Assembly (NCBI GenBank): GCA_003584705.1
Contig: AP018536.1
Location: forward strand, 434,001-498,000
Direction: 5' to 3'
DNA from: Lachnospiraceae bacterium GAM79
Lineage (GTDB): Bacteria; Bacillota; Clostridia; Lachnospirales; Lachnospiraceae
Length of the DNA stretch: 64,000 nt
In this document: piece by piece, positions 41,914-50,685 of the stretch
How positions within the stretch are numbered: the first letter of the stretch is position 1
Layout of the letters: each line of letters opens with the position of its first letter
Translations under genes and position numbers: made by a program
The notes under the pieces: generated by a model
The model's input: the letters and a program-made list of their open reading frames with translations, nothing else
Told to the model about the DNA's origin: nothing
Database searches by the model: none

Positions 41914-42768
41914 ATGGCTTATTTGGGAATTCCCCAGAACACCATTGCGGTACTGCAGAAATATCATTTTAATTTTCAGAAAAAATTCGGACAGAACTTT
42001 CTTATAGACACAACGGTATTAGACCGGATCATCTCCTCTGCGGAGATCACAAAGGAGGACTGCGTGCTGGAGATCGGACCGGGCATCGGTACCATGACCC
42101 AGTATCTTGCGGAGCACGCGGGCAGCGTGGTGGCCGTGGAGATCGACAAGGCACTGATCCCTATTCTGGAAGAGACATTACAGGATTATGATAACGTCAC
42201 GGTCATCAATGACGATATCCTGAAAGTGGACATTAACCGGCTGGTGGAAGAGAAAAACGGAGGACGCCCCATCAAGGTGGTGGCAAACCTGCCCTATTAC
42301 ATAACGACACCGATCATCATGGGCTTATTCGAGAGCCGTGTGCCGCTGAAGAGCATCACCATCATGGTGCAGAAGGAAGTGGCGGACCGTATGCAGGTAG
42401 GCCCCGGCACGAAGGATTACGGCGCCCTGTCTCTGGCGGTGCAGTATTATGCAAAGCCGGAAATCGTGGCGAATGTACCGCCCAACTGCTTCATCCCGAG
42501 ACCGAATGTGGGCAGCGCGGTCATCCGCCTGACCCGCTACGAAGAACCGCCGGTACAGGTGAAGGATGAGAAGAAGATGTTCGCCCTGATCCGGGCTTCC
42601 TTCAACCAGCGCCGTAAGACCCTGGTGAACGGTCTGGGAAATGCGGGCCTCCCAGGCATCACCAAGGAATCCGCGGCAGCAGTCCTGGTACAGATGGGCC
42701 TGTCCCCTACCGTAAGAGGTGAGGCATTGACACTGGAGCAGTTCGCAAGACTGAGTGATCTGTTGTAG
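41914..42768 (+). CDS. rsmA: 16S rRNA (A1518/A1519) dimethyltransferase
   Basis: 284 residues. Family motifs: FGQNFLID, SAM-binding LEIGPGIGTMTQYLA, and catalytic NLPYYITTPI, with a C-terminal helical domain (FNQRRKTLVNGLG). It dimethylates two adjacent adenines in helix 45 of 16S rRNA; loss gives kasugamycin resistance in other bacteria. AAGGAGG is close upstream. It follows the DHHW gene by only 11 bp, so it is probably co-transcribed with the O-acylation cluster. Confidence 0.96.
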   Translation: MAYLGIPQNTIAVLQKYHFNFQKKFGQNFLIDTTVLDRIISSAEITKEDCVLEIGPGIGTMTQYLAEHAGSVVAVEIDKALIPILEETLQDYDNVTVINDDILKVDINRLVEEKNGGRPIKVVANLPYYITTPIIMGLFESRVPLKSITIMVQKEVADRMQVGPGTKDYGALSLAVQYYAKPEIVANVPPNCFIPRPNVGSAVIRLTRYEEPPVQVKDEKKMFALIRASFNQRRKTLVNGLGNAGLPGITKESAAAVLVQMGLSPTVRGEALTLEQFARLSDLL

Positions 42769-42826
42769 AGCGGCTTATCATGAAGCAGACAAGGAGTATA
42801 CGTTCAGACAGCTGCAGATTCATATG

Positions 42827-43771
42827 TCACTCTGTCTCCGACCGATAATAATTCCGGTATTTTAACGGTGTCATATTCCGGTATTTTTTAAACACCCGTT
42901 CAAAATAAGTAATATTTTCATAGCCCAACTGTTCCGCAATGGAAGTGATGCTGTCATCCGTTTCCAGAAGGAGCCGGTGGGCTTTTTTGATGCGGTTGAC
43001 ATTCAGGTAATCATTGATGGTAAAACTGGTGACTTCTTTGAAAATACGGCTCAGGTAAAATTTGTTGATATAGAACCGCCCGGCGAGATCCTCCAGAGAG
43101 ATCCGCTCAGTACAATGTTCTACAATATAGTGCGCCACTTCATCGACCTTTTGATACTTCGGGTTCGAATGTCTGGCCGGGGATGAGACAACGGGACCCT
43201 CGGGCTGCAGGCGCAGCACGGCAATGAAAAATTCTGCCAGCTTCGTCATGGCGGCCAGAAGATAGCCGGGCTTTTTGTGGATCAGCTCAGAGGCAATGTC
43301 CTGCAACAGAGACTGGATATAGGGGCGCATTTCTTCTGGCAGTGTCAGAATACTGCCCTGCTCCGTGAAAAAACTCTGCAGCTGCAATCCTCCGAAAGAT
43401 GCCAGAAAGGTAGAAAAGGGCTCTTCCATGATTCCTAAAACGATCCGGTCGTGATGTGGTCCGGCGGAAGCCATACCGGTGCGGTGGATCTGCTCCTTGT
43501 CAATGAAGACCAGCGTTCCCGGGGTGACCAGATAGGTCTGCTGGTTGATAAAATAATACCGTTCCCCCTCTAAAAGATAATAAATCTCGTATTCTTCGTG
43601 AATGTGACGGATATCCATGGAATAATTATAGTCCCGTACAACACGGTCGATGTGGAATCCGTCTACAAGCTCATTATAGAGCCAGTGATCCTGAGGCGTC
43701 GAAGCAACAGCATTGTCCGCAACGCCTGATTCCGGTGGAGCCGGTGTCTGAAAATCCCCTGTTTCAAACAT
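42827..43771 (-). CDS. AraC family regulator with N-terminal cupin
   Basis: 314 residues. An N-terminal cupin (about 45-130) with HIHEEYEIYYLLEG and VTPGTLVFIDKEQIH is followed by a C-terminal double helix-turn-helix (about 210-310) with ISLEDLAGRFYINKFYLSRIFKE and ENITYFERVFKKYRNMTPLKYR. Divergent from the GH4 gene, which it probably activates in response to a sugar, here perhaps a galacturonide. AAGGAG precedes the ATG. The upstream region has repeated GCTATAtTA sequences. Confidence 0.92.
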   Translation of the reverse strand: MFETGDFQTPAPPESGVADNAVASTPQDHWLYNELVDGFHIDRVVRDYNYSMDIRHIHEEYEIYYLLEGERYYFINQQTYLVTPGTLVFIDKEQIHRTGMASAGPHHDRIVLGIMEEPFSTFLASFGGLQLQSFFTEQGSILTLPEEMRPYIQSLLQDIASELIHKKPGYLLAAMTKLAEFFIAVLRLQPEGPVVSSPARHSNPKYQKVDEVAHYIVEHCTERISLEDLAGRFYINKFYLSRIFKEVTSFTINDYLNVNRIKKAHRLLLETDDSITSIAEQLGYENITYFERVFKKYRNMTPLKYRNYYRSETE

Positions 43772-43793
43772 AATAGTGATCTCCTTTTTCCTA

Positions 43794-43953
43794 TGCTATA
43801 TTAGTGCTATATTAGACTGCATTCTGAAAAACAGTATGCGCAGGCTATATTACAAATCTATGGGCTTGTATAAAAACAAAAGTCAATATAGTACGAAAAT
43901 GGCAAAAAATACGCAAATAATAGCAAGATTATTATACAGCTATAGGCTATAAT
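43794..43953. promoter_or_regulatory. AraC-GH4 divergent control region with GCTATA repeats
   Basis: TGCTATATTAG occurs twice in direct abutment (43794-43804 and 43805-43815). GGCTATATTAC at 43843-43853 and GGCTATAATG near 43945 are related. TATAAT at 43948-43953 is a good -10 for the GH4 gene, but no -35 is seen 17 bp upstream, which fits an activator-dependent promoter. The whole gap 43772-44031 is AT-rich. Confidence 0.55.
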
Positions 43954-44031
43954 GTGCAATATAGAGAAGGCAGTACGGGCCGATGGAGCAGAGGATCCCA
44001 AGGACCGGAAACACATAAGGAGGATACAAAA

Positions 44032-45444
44032 ATGGAGTATGCAGACGGAAAGGTAAAAGATTTACAGATCGCCTATATTGGCGGTGGTTCCAGAGGATGG
44101 GCATGGACATTTATGACGGATCTGGCCATGGATGAAGAACTGTCCGGAACCATCCGCCTGTATGATATTGATGCGGAGGCGGCAAAACACAATGAGATCA
44201 TCGGCAACAGACTTTCTTCAAGAGAGGATGTGGTGGGCAAATGGAACTATACTGTTTCTGACAGCTTACAGTCCGCATTGACCGGTGCGGATTTCATCGT
44301 GATCTCTATTTTGCCGGGAACTTTTGATGAGATGGCTGTGGATGTACATATGCCGGAACGACTGGGAATCTATCAGTCTGTAGGAGATACCGCAGGCCCC
44401 GGCGGTGCCATGAGAGCACTGCGTACGATTCCCATGTATGTGGAGATCGCACAGGCCATCAGGGCATATGCACCGAAAGCCTGGGTCATTAATTACACCA
44501 ACCCCATGTCCCTGTGCGTGAAGACTTTGTACTATGTTTTTCCGGAGATCAAAGCTTTTGGATGCTGCCATGAAGTATTCGGTACCCAGAAAGTGTTAAA
44601 GGGTATTTTGGAAGAGACCATGGGGCTTAAGGATGTGAAACGTGAGGATATTCAGGTCAATGTACTGGGTATCAACCATTTCACCTGGTTTGACTATGCT
44701 TCCTATAAGGGAATCGATCTGTTCCCCATTTACCGGAAATATACCGAGGAGCATAAGGAAGACGGCTACAAAGAAGCAGATAAAAACTGGGCGAACTCTA
44801 CTTTCGAGTGTGCCCATATTGTGAAATTTGATCTGTTCCGCAAATATGGTCTGATCGCAGCAGCAGGCGACAGGCATCTGGTGGAATTCATGCCCGGTGT
44901 GGGTGACAGTTATCTGAAAGATCCCGAGACGGTAAAGAGATGGAAATTCGGTCTGACTACCGTAGACTGGAGAAAGAAGGATCTGCAGGAACGTCTGGCA
45001 AAGAGCGCGAGACTGGCAGCCGGTGAGGAAGAGATCGAGTTGAAGCCTACCGGGGAGGAAGGTATCCAGCTGATCAAGGCACTCTGCGGACTGACCCGCA
45101 AGATCAGCAATGTCAATATTCCCAATACCGGGCATCAGATTGCCAATCTGCCGGAAAGTGCGGTTGTAGAGACCAATGCGGTATTCGAGAGAGATGCCAT
45201 CCGCCCGTTGTATGCCGGAGAGCTTCCGGAGCAGATCAAGGAGCTGGTGGATCCCCATGTGGCAAACCATGAGCGGATTCTGAAAGCAGCTATTCTGTGT
45301 GATTTTGATCTGGTGGTGGAAGCATTCCTGGAGGATCCGCAGGTGAAAGGAAGAGCTTCCAGAGAACAGGTGGAAGAGCTGGTAAGGGATATGCTCCGCA
45401 GCACGGCAAAATATCTGCCGGAAGGCTGGAAAAAGTATCTGTAA
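44032..45444 (+). CDS. glycoside hydrolase family 4, LplD-type (alpha-galacturonidase-like)
   Basis: 470 residues. GH4 enzymes use NAD+ and a divalent metal. The Rossmann motif AYIGGGSRGWAW at the N-terminus, the metal Cys and following His in FGCCHEVFG, and GINHFTW are visible. The wording of the N-terminal half (ISILPGTFDEM, YQSVGDT, GPGGAMRALR) closely resembles Bacillus LplD, reported as an alpha-galacturonidase; alpha-glucosidase or alpha-galactosidase remain possible. Cytoplasmic. The start is at MEYADGK because AAGGAGG lies 8 nt upstream. A secreted PL9 pectate lyase nearby supports a pectin role. Confidence 0.88.
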   Translation: MEYADGKVKDLQIAYIGGGSRGWAWTFMTDLAMDEELSGTIRLYDIDAEAAKHNEIIGNRLSSREDVVGKWNYTVSDSLQSALTGADFIVISILPGTFDEMAVDVHMPERLGIYQSVGDTAGPGGAMRALRTIPMYVEIAQAIRAYAPKAWVINYTNPMSLCVKTLYYVFPEIKAFGCCHEVFGTQKVLKGILEETMGLKDVKREDIQVNVLGINHFTWFDYASYKGIDLFPIYRKYTEEHKEDGYKEADKNWANSTFECAHIVKFDLFRKYGLIAAAGDRHLVEFMPGVGDSYLKDPETVKRWKFGLTTVDWRKKDLQERLAKSARLAAGEEEIELKPTGEEGIQLIKALCGLTRKISNVNIPNTGHQIANLPESAVVETNAVFERDAIRPLYAGELPEQIKELVDPHVANHERILKAAILCDFDLVVEAFLEDPQVKGRASREQVEELVRDMLRSTAKYLPEGWKKYL

Positions 45445-45469
45445 AAATAAAATAGAAAAAAGAACCCGG

Positions 45470-45505
45470 GAGGTGCTGCAGAAGGATGAGGCGGCACCTC
45501 TTTTT
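45470..45505 (+). terminator. terminator of the GH4 gene
   Basis: The stem GAGGTGCTGC / GCGGCACCTC (one G-U) is followed by TTTTT. The T-run is the start of a 19-nt sequence repeated after the terminator at 58.4 kb. Confidence 0.88.
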
Positions 45506-45519
45506 GTGTATACGATGAG
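45501..45519 (+). repeat. 19-nt post-terminator repeat, copy 1
   Basis: TTTTTGTGTATACGATGAG is identical to 58449-58467. Both copies directly follow the stem of a terminator behind a polysaccharide-degrading gene. Here the sequence leads into the CUUG-capped element. Confidence 0.75.
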
Positions 45520-45606
45520 CCAGGTACAGATTTGTGCTTGCACAAGAATCTGTACCTGGCGAATGTACATCATCGAGCTTTTAAGCGAGATGGTGTACAA
45601 AGTATA
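45509..45606 (+). repeat. CUUG-capped structured element between GH4 and malE
   Basis: Hairpin A (45519-45560) has perfect arms GCCAGGTACAGATT/AATCTGTACCTGGC, then TGTG-CTTG-CACA at the tip (CTTG at 45537-45540). Hairpin C (45564-45599) has arms TGTACAtCATC/GATGgTGTACA, tandem GA/GA mismatches and a GCT-TTTA-AGC tip. TATAC (45509-45513) and GTATA (45602-45606) may close the junction. A further small hairpin GGA-gacag-TCC lies at 45617-45627 within arms CGAG/CTCG. It lies upstream of the malE promoter, so it may be the 3' end of the GH4 transcript or a separate RNA. Confidence 0.6.
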
Positions 45607-45761
45607 AAAATCGAGTAGGAGACAGTCCGCTCGAGGGGTTAATTATTTGAAAAAAGAATATAAGCGGCAGAAGAATTATAAAGTCATTGTGAAAATGCAC
45701 AAAACTGCGAGAAGTATTTTGAGAACAATATACAAACTTCCAGGGATTTACAGAAAAGCAC

Positions 45762-45841
45762 TTGCAACCAGTTCGTGAATGTGCTATTTTCTAATTACAG
45801 CAACGGAAACGTTACCGGGAACAATACCGAAACCGTTTCCG
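45762..45841 (+). promoter_or_regulatory. malE promoter and two LacI-type operators
   Basis: TTGCAA (45762-45767) and TATTTT (45785-45790) are 17 bp apart. Two near-palindromes follow: CGGAAACGTTACCG (45804-45817) and CCGAAACCGTTTCCG (45827-45841). Their placement just downstream of the -10 suits a repressor that blocks early transcription. The last gene of the operon encodes a LacI-family protein, the likely ligand-sensing repressor. The malE ATG is 69 bp downstream of the second site, with AGGAGAGG before it. Confidence 0.7.
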
Positions 45842-45910
45842 ACAACCTGACGGGAGTATAGCAAGAATTATGAAGGGTTCCCGTTCCAACAAAAAAGGAG
45901 AGGTAAGATT

Positions 45911-47317
45911 ATGAAGAAGAAACTGGCAAGTGTTTTACTTTGTGCAGTAATGGCAGCTTCCATGCTGACCGGTTGCGGAAATGCTGACAATGCAACAGCA
46001 ACCACCCCTGCTACCGACAACAAGACGGACGCAGCAGCAACTACCGAGGCGGCAGAGAAGACCGCAGAGGCAGCAGGCTCTGTATACTATCTGAACTTCA
46101 AACCTGAAGTTGACGAAGTATGGCAGAAGCTGGCTAAGGAATATACCGAGGAGACCGGTGTCCCTGTAAAGGTTGTAACTGCAGCAAGCGGTACCTACGA
46201 GCAGACACTGATGTCTGAGATCGCTAACAAGGAAGCACCTACCCTGTTCCAGATCAACGGACCTATCGGTTATCAGAACTGGAAAGACTACTGCGCAGAC
46301 TTAAAGGATACAGACCTGTACAGCTGGTTAATGGATAAGAGCCTGGCAATCACCGGCGAAGACGGTGGCGTATACGGAATCCCTTACGTAGTAGAGGGTT
46401 ACGGTATCATTTACAACGACGCTATCATGCAGAAGTACTTCGCACTGGATGGTGCTAAGGCAGCAAGCATGGATGAGATCAACAACTTCGCTAAGTTAAA
46501 AGAGGTTGTAGAAGATATGCAGGCTAAGAAAGATGAGCTGGGTATTGAAGGCGTATTCGCTTCCACATCCCTGACTCCCGGTGAAGACTGGAGATGGCAG
46601 ACTCATCTGGCTAACATCCCTGTATACTACGAGTTCAAGGACAAGGGTATCACCGATACCGACACTCTGGAGTTCACTTACTCCGATAACTTCAAGAACA
46701 TTTTTGATCTGTACATCAACAACTCCTGCACAGCACCCGGTCTGCTGGGAAGCAAGTCTGTAGACGACTCCATGGCTGAGTTCGCTCTGGGTCAGGCAGC
46801 AATGGTACAGAACGGTAACTGGGGTTGGAGCCAGATCAATGGCGTAGACGGTAACACCGTTAAGGCTGAGGATGTTAAGTTCCTTCCTATCTATACAGGA
46901 GTTGAAGGTGAAGAGAACCAGGGACTGTGCACCGGTACTGAGAACTTCTTCTGCATCAACAAGGAAGCTTCTGCTGAGGATCAGGCAGCATCTATCGCAT
47001 TCGTTGAATGGCTGTTCTCTTCTGAAACCGGTAAGGCAGCAGTAACCAATGACCTTGGCTTCATTGCTCCTTTCGATACCTTCAGCGATGATGAAAAGCC
47101 CACCGATCCTCTGGCACAGGAAGTTCTTCGTTACATGGCAGATACCTCCAAGACATCTGTATCCTGGAACTTCACTTCCTTCCCCAGCCAGCAGTTCAAG
47201 GATGACTTCGGTGCAGCTCTTCTGGAGTATGCTTCCGGTTCCATCGACTGGGACGCTGTAAAGACAAAAGTAGTTGACGAATGGGCAGCTGAAAAGGCCG
47301 CAACCGCAGCTAACTAA
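45911..47317 (+). CDS. malE: maltodextrin ABC importer, solute-binding lipoprotein
   Basis: 468 residues. A lipoprotein signal with lipobox LTGCG (Cys about residue 23) and an Ala/Thr-rich linker precede an extracellular solute-binding fold of the MalE family (KPEVDEVWQKLAKEYTEETG, then GQAAMVQNGNWGWSQ). The gene heads an operon with two permeases and 4-alpha-glucanotransferase, so maltose or maltodextrin is the likely ligand. The codon use is extremely biased, suggesting very high expression. Promoter and operators are upstream; an intercistronic hairpin follows. Confidence 0.9.
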   Translation: MKKKLASVLLCAVMAASMLTGCGNADNATATTPATDNKTDAAATTEAAEKTAEAAGSVYYLNFKPEVDEVWQKLAKEYTEETGVPVKVVTAASGTYEQTLMSEIANKEAPTLFQINGPIGYQNWKDYCADLKDTDLYSWLMDKSLAITGEDGGVYGIPYVVEGYGIIYNDAIMQKYFALDGAKAASMDEINNFAKLKEVVEDMQAKKDELGIEGVFASTSLTPGEDWRWQTHLANIPVYYEFKDKGITDTDTLEFTYSDNFKNIFDLYINNSCTAPGLLGSKSVDDSMAEFALGQAAMVQNGNWGWSQINGVDGNTVKAEDVKFLPIYTGVEGEENQGLCTGTENFFCINKEASAEDQAASIAFVEWLFSSETGKAAVTNDLGFIAPFDTFSDDEKPTDPLAQEVLRYMADTSKTSVSWNFTSFPSQQFKDDFGAALLEYASGSIDWDAVKTKVVDEWAAEKAATAAN

Positions 47318-47370
47318 TTGATCTCAGCTTATAACTATTCTGAATCGTTATCCATCTTATATAACTTCAG

Positions 47371-47409
47371 ACACAGGGGGCGGTGGTGGTACCACGGCCC
47401 CCGTGTTTG
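47371..47409 (+). terminator. intercistronic hairpin between malE and malF
   Basis: Arms ACACaGGGGGC and GCCCCCGTGT enclose an inner TGGTACCA palindrome, followed by a weak TTGT. It probably stabilises malE mRNA or partially terminates, giving more MalE than permease. Confidence 0.65.
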
Positions 47410-47455
47410 TAAAACCCGGAATATCATGTAAAAAGGAATTAATAGGAGAAGGCTT

Positions 47456-48298
47456 ATGCAAAAGACATTAAAACGATATTTTCCCATTTTTGTACTGCCT
47501 ACATTGATCGCATTTTCCTTTGCATTTATCATACCGTTTGTTATGGGCGTATATCTGTCCTTTTGCAAATTTAAAACGATTACAAATGCACAATTTGTAG
47601 GCCTGGAAAATTATATCAAAATTTTTGCGGACAAAGATTTTGTCAACGCATTCGGTTTTACCTTAAAGTTTTCTGTTGTATCTATCATTACCATTAATGT
47701 ATTTGCGTTCATTCTGGCACTGGCGCTGACCAGAAAGATCAAAGGAACCAACCTGTTCCGTACCGTATTCTTCATGCCGAACCTGATCGGTGGTATCATC
47801 CTGGGTTATATCTGGCAGCAGATGATCAATGCGGTATTGTTGAAATATGAGACCACACTGGTAGCTAATCCTACCTATGGTTTCTGGGGATTGGTTATCC
47901 TGATGAACTGGCAGATGATCGGTTATATGATGATCATTTATGTAGCAGGACTGCAGAATGTACCTACAGACCTGATCGAAGCAGCACAGATTGACGGAGC
48001 TACTTCGTTACAGACTTTATTCAAAGTGAAAATTCCGATGGTTATGCCATCTATTACTATATGTTTGTTCCTTACTGTATCCAACAGTTTCAAGCTCTTT
48101 GACCAGAACCTGGCGCTGACTGCCGGTGCTCCCAGCAAAAAGACCGCAATGCTGGCTCTGGATATTTACAATACTTTCTACGGCAGAAACGGTTACGAAG
48201 GTGTCGGTCAGGCAAAAGCAGTACTGTTCTTCATCGTTGTGGCAGTCATAGCCCTGGGACAGCTGGTACTTACCAGACGTAAGGAGGTAGAACAATAA
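47456..48298 (+). CDS. malF: maltodextrin ABC importer permease 1
   Basis: 280 residues with six membrane segments. The EAA loop for ATPase contact reads EAAQIDGATSLQTLFKVKIPM. It is shorter than enteric MalF and has the usual Gram-positive form. The last base of its stop codon is the first base of the next start, so translation is coupled. The likely ATPase is the lone MsmK-type protein at 22780-23892. Confidence 0.92.
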   Translation: MQKTLKRYFPIFVLPTLIAFSFAFIIPFVMGVYLSFCKFKTITNAQFVGLENYIKIFADKDFVNAFGFTLKFSVVSIITINVFAFILALALTRKIKGTNLFRTVFFMPNLIGGIILGYIWQQMINAVLLKYETTLVANPTYGFWGLVILMNWQMIGYMMIIYVAGLQNVPTDLIEAAQIDGATSLQTLFKVKIPMVMPSITICLFLTVSNSFKLFDQNLALTAGAPSKKTAMLALDIYNTFYGRNGYEGVGQAKAVLFFIVVAVIALGQLVLTRRKEVEQ

Positions 48299-49137
48299 TG
48301 ACTAAGAAAAAAACTTCCAATGTGATCATATTTTGTATCCTGTGTCTGCTGGTAGTTGCATTTTTAACACCTATTTTCTTCGTGCTGATCAACTCCTTTA
48401 AGGGAAAACTGTTCATCAGCAACAATCCGTTTGCACTGCCTACCGCAGAGACCTTTGTGGGATTGACCAACTATGTGAACGGTATTGAAAAAACCGGTTT
48501 TTTCACAGCTTTCGGGTGGTCTGCATTTATCACTGTATTTTCCGTGGCAGCGATCATTCTGTTCACTTCCATGACTGCGTACTATCTGACCAGAGTGAAA
48601 ACCGGCGTGACCAACGTGCTGTATTACATGTTCGTATTTTCCATGATCGTGCCTTTCCAGATGGTAATGTTCACTATGTCCAAGCTGGCTAATATGACCC
48701 ACCTGAACAACCCTCCCGGAATGGTGCTTCTGTATCTGGGATTTGGTTCCGGTCTGTCCGTGTTCATGTTCTGTGGATTCATCAAATCGATTCCGCTGGA
48801 CATCGAAGAGGCAGCCATGATCGACGGATGCAACCCTTTGCAGACATTCTTCGGTGTCGTAATGCCGATCCTGAAGCCCACAGCCATCACAGTAGCCATT
48901 CTGAATGCCATGTGGATCTGGAACGACTATCTGCTGCCTTATCTGGTGATCGGCCTGAGTACTAATTACAAGACCATACCGGTTGTAGTACAATACCTGG
49001 TAGGTTCTTACGGTGCAAAGGATCTGGGTGCCATGATGGCACTGCTGGTACTGTCCGTAATCCCTATTATCGTCTTCTATCTGACCTGTCAGAAGTACAT
49101 TATCGAGGGCGTGGTAGCCGGTGCAGTTAAGGGCTAA
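48298..49137 (+). CDS. malG: maltodextrin ABC importer permease 2
   Basis: 279 residues with six membrane segments and an EAA loop EEAAMIDGCNPLQTFFGVVMP. It overlaps the malF stop by one base (ATAATGA arrangement) and has AAGGAGG within the end of malF. It forms the heteromeric membrane channel with MalF. Confidence 0.93.
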   Translation: MTKKKTSNVIIFCILCLLVVAFLTPIFFVLINSFKGKLFISNNPFALPTAETFVGLTNYVNGIEKTGFFTAFGWSAFITVFSVAAIILFTSMTAYYLTRVKTGVTNVLYYMFVFSMIVPFQMVMFTMSKLANMTHLNNPPGMVLLYLGFGSGLSVFMFCGFIKSIPLDIEEAAMIDGCNPLQTFFGVVMPILKPTAITVAILNAMWIWNDYLLPYLVIGLSTNYKTIPVVVQYLVGSYGAKDLGAMMALLVLSVIPIIVFYLTCQKYIIEGVVAGAVKG

Positions 49138-49162
49138 AAAATAGAAAGATGTGGTTATTAAT

Positions 49163-50656
49163 ATGAGAAAAAGCGGAATATTACTGCCGGTGAGCAGCCT
49201 GCCGTCCCGCTACGGAATCGGTTGCTTTTCCAAGGAAGCATATAAATTTATTGACAGATTAAAAGAAGCCGGTCAGGCCTACTGGCAGATTCTGCCATTA
49301 GGACCCACCAGCTATGGAGATTCTCCGTACCAGTCTTTTTCCACTTTTGCGGGTAATCCCTACTTTATTGATCCCGAGGATCTGGTGGCGAGGGGCTATG
49401 TGACCGCAGAGCAGTGCAATACCTATGACTTCGGCACGGATATCCATTCCGTGGATTACGGCAAAATCTATAAGAGCCGTTTCCGCCTGTTGAAGGAAGC
49501 GTTTGATAACAGCCATATTGAAGAAGATGCGAGATTTCAGGAGTTTGTACAGAAGAATGCATACTGGCTGGAGGATTATGCACTTTATATGGCCATCAAG
49601 GATGGTTTCCGCGGCATCTGCTGGGCAGCCTGGGAAGAGGATATCAAGCTGAGAACCCCGGCTGCCATGGACAAATATCGCAGAAAATATGCGAAAGAGA
49701 TTATGTTTTACCAGTTCCAGCAGTATCTGTTCCAGGTACAGTGGGAGAAACTAAAGACCTATGCCAACGATAACGGCATCAAGATTATTGGGGATATTCC
49801 CATTTATGTGGCATTTGACAGCTCAGATGCCTGGGCGAATCCGGAGCTGTTCCAGTTCGATGAGAATTGTGAGCCGGTAGCAGTGGCGGGATGCCCTCCC
49901 GATGCGTTTTCCGCCACCGGACAGCTGTGGGGCAATCCTCTGTATAACTGGGAACATCACAAGGAGACCGGTTATGCCTGGTGGATGCAGCGGCTGGCAG
50001 CCTGCTTTGAACGCTATGATGTGGTACGTATCGATCATTTTCGTGGATTCGATGCTTATTATGCGATTCCCTATGGGGAACCCACTGCGGAGCACGGCCA
50101 CTGGGAACATGGCCCGGGATATGATATTTTCCGTTCCATGAAGGAAAAATTGGGAGAAAAAGAAGTTATTGCAGAAGATCTTGGCTTTTTAACACCATCT
50201 GTGATAGAATTAGTGAAGAAATCCGGTTATCCAGGTATGAAAATTTTGCAGTTTGCATTTGATTCCCGTGAGGAAAGTGATTATCTGCCGCATAATTATA
50301 CACATAATTGCGTGGTATATACGGGAACTCATGATAATGATACTGTGATGGGGTGGTATGACACCTTGAAGGGAGCTGACAAAAAGCTCTGTGACGACTA
50401 TCTGCGTCTGAAAAATGCGGACGGAGAGCCGATTCCCAGAGAGCAGCTTCCCTGGGAATTTGTGCGTGCCGCAATGTCCAGCGTAGCGGATCTGGCGATC
50501 ATTCCCATGCAGGATTATCTTGGACTGGGATCGGAGGCCCGCATCAACATTCCTTCCACACTGGGCATCAACTGGAAGTGGAGAATGGGGAACGGAGATT
50601 TTACAAAGGAGCTTGCAGGACGGATCCGCAGTATGACGAAGCTGTACGGCAGATAG
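49163..50656 (+). CDS. malQ: 4-alpha-glucanotransferase
   Basis: 497 residues, GH77. It disproportionates maltodextrins in the cytoplasm, producing glucose and longer chains for GlgP. Motifs: SYGDSPYQSFSTFAGNPYFID, VRIDHFRGFD with the nucleophile Asp, VIAEDLGFLTP with the acid/base Glu, and YTGTHDNDT. The start at MRKSGILLP matches the family; a GTG four codons upstream (49151) is possible. Fourth gene of the malE operon. Confidence 0.95.
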   Translation: MRKSGILLPVSSLPSRYGIGCFSKEAYKFIDRLKEAGQAYWQILPLGPTSYGDSPYQSFSTFAGNPYFIDPEDLVARGYVTAEQCNTYDFGTDIHSVDYGKIYKSRFRLLKEAFDNSHIEEDARFQEFVQKNAYWLEDYALYMAIKDGFRGICWAAWEEDIKLRTPAAMDKYRRKYAKEIMFYQFQQYLFQVQWEKLKTYANDNGIKIIGDIPIYVAFDSSDAWANPELFQFDENCEPVAVAGCPPDAFSATGQLWGNPLYNWEHHKETGYAWWMQRLAACFERYDVVRIDHFRGFDAYYAIPYGEPTAEHGHWEHGPGYDIFRSMKEKLGEKEVIAEDLGFLTPSVIELVKKSGYPGMKILQFAFDSREESDYLPHNYTHNCVVYTGTHDNDTVMGWYDTLKGADKKLCDDYLRLKNADGEPIPREQLPWEFVRAAMSSVADLAIIPMQDYLGLGSEARINIPSTLGINWKWRMGNGDFTKELAGRIRSMTKLYGR

Positions 50657-50685
50657 GTCCGTAGGCTTGGAAAGGTTTGTGCTCC

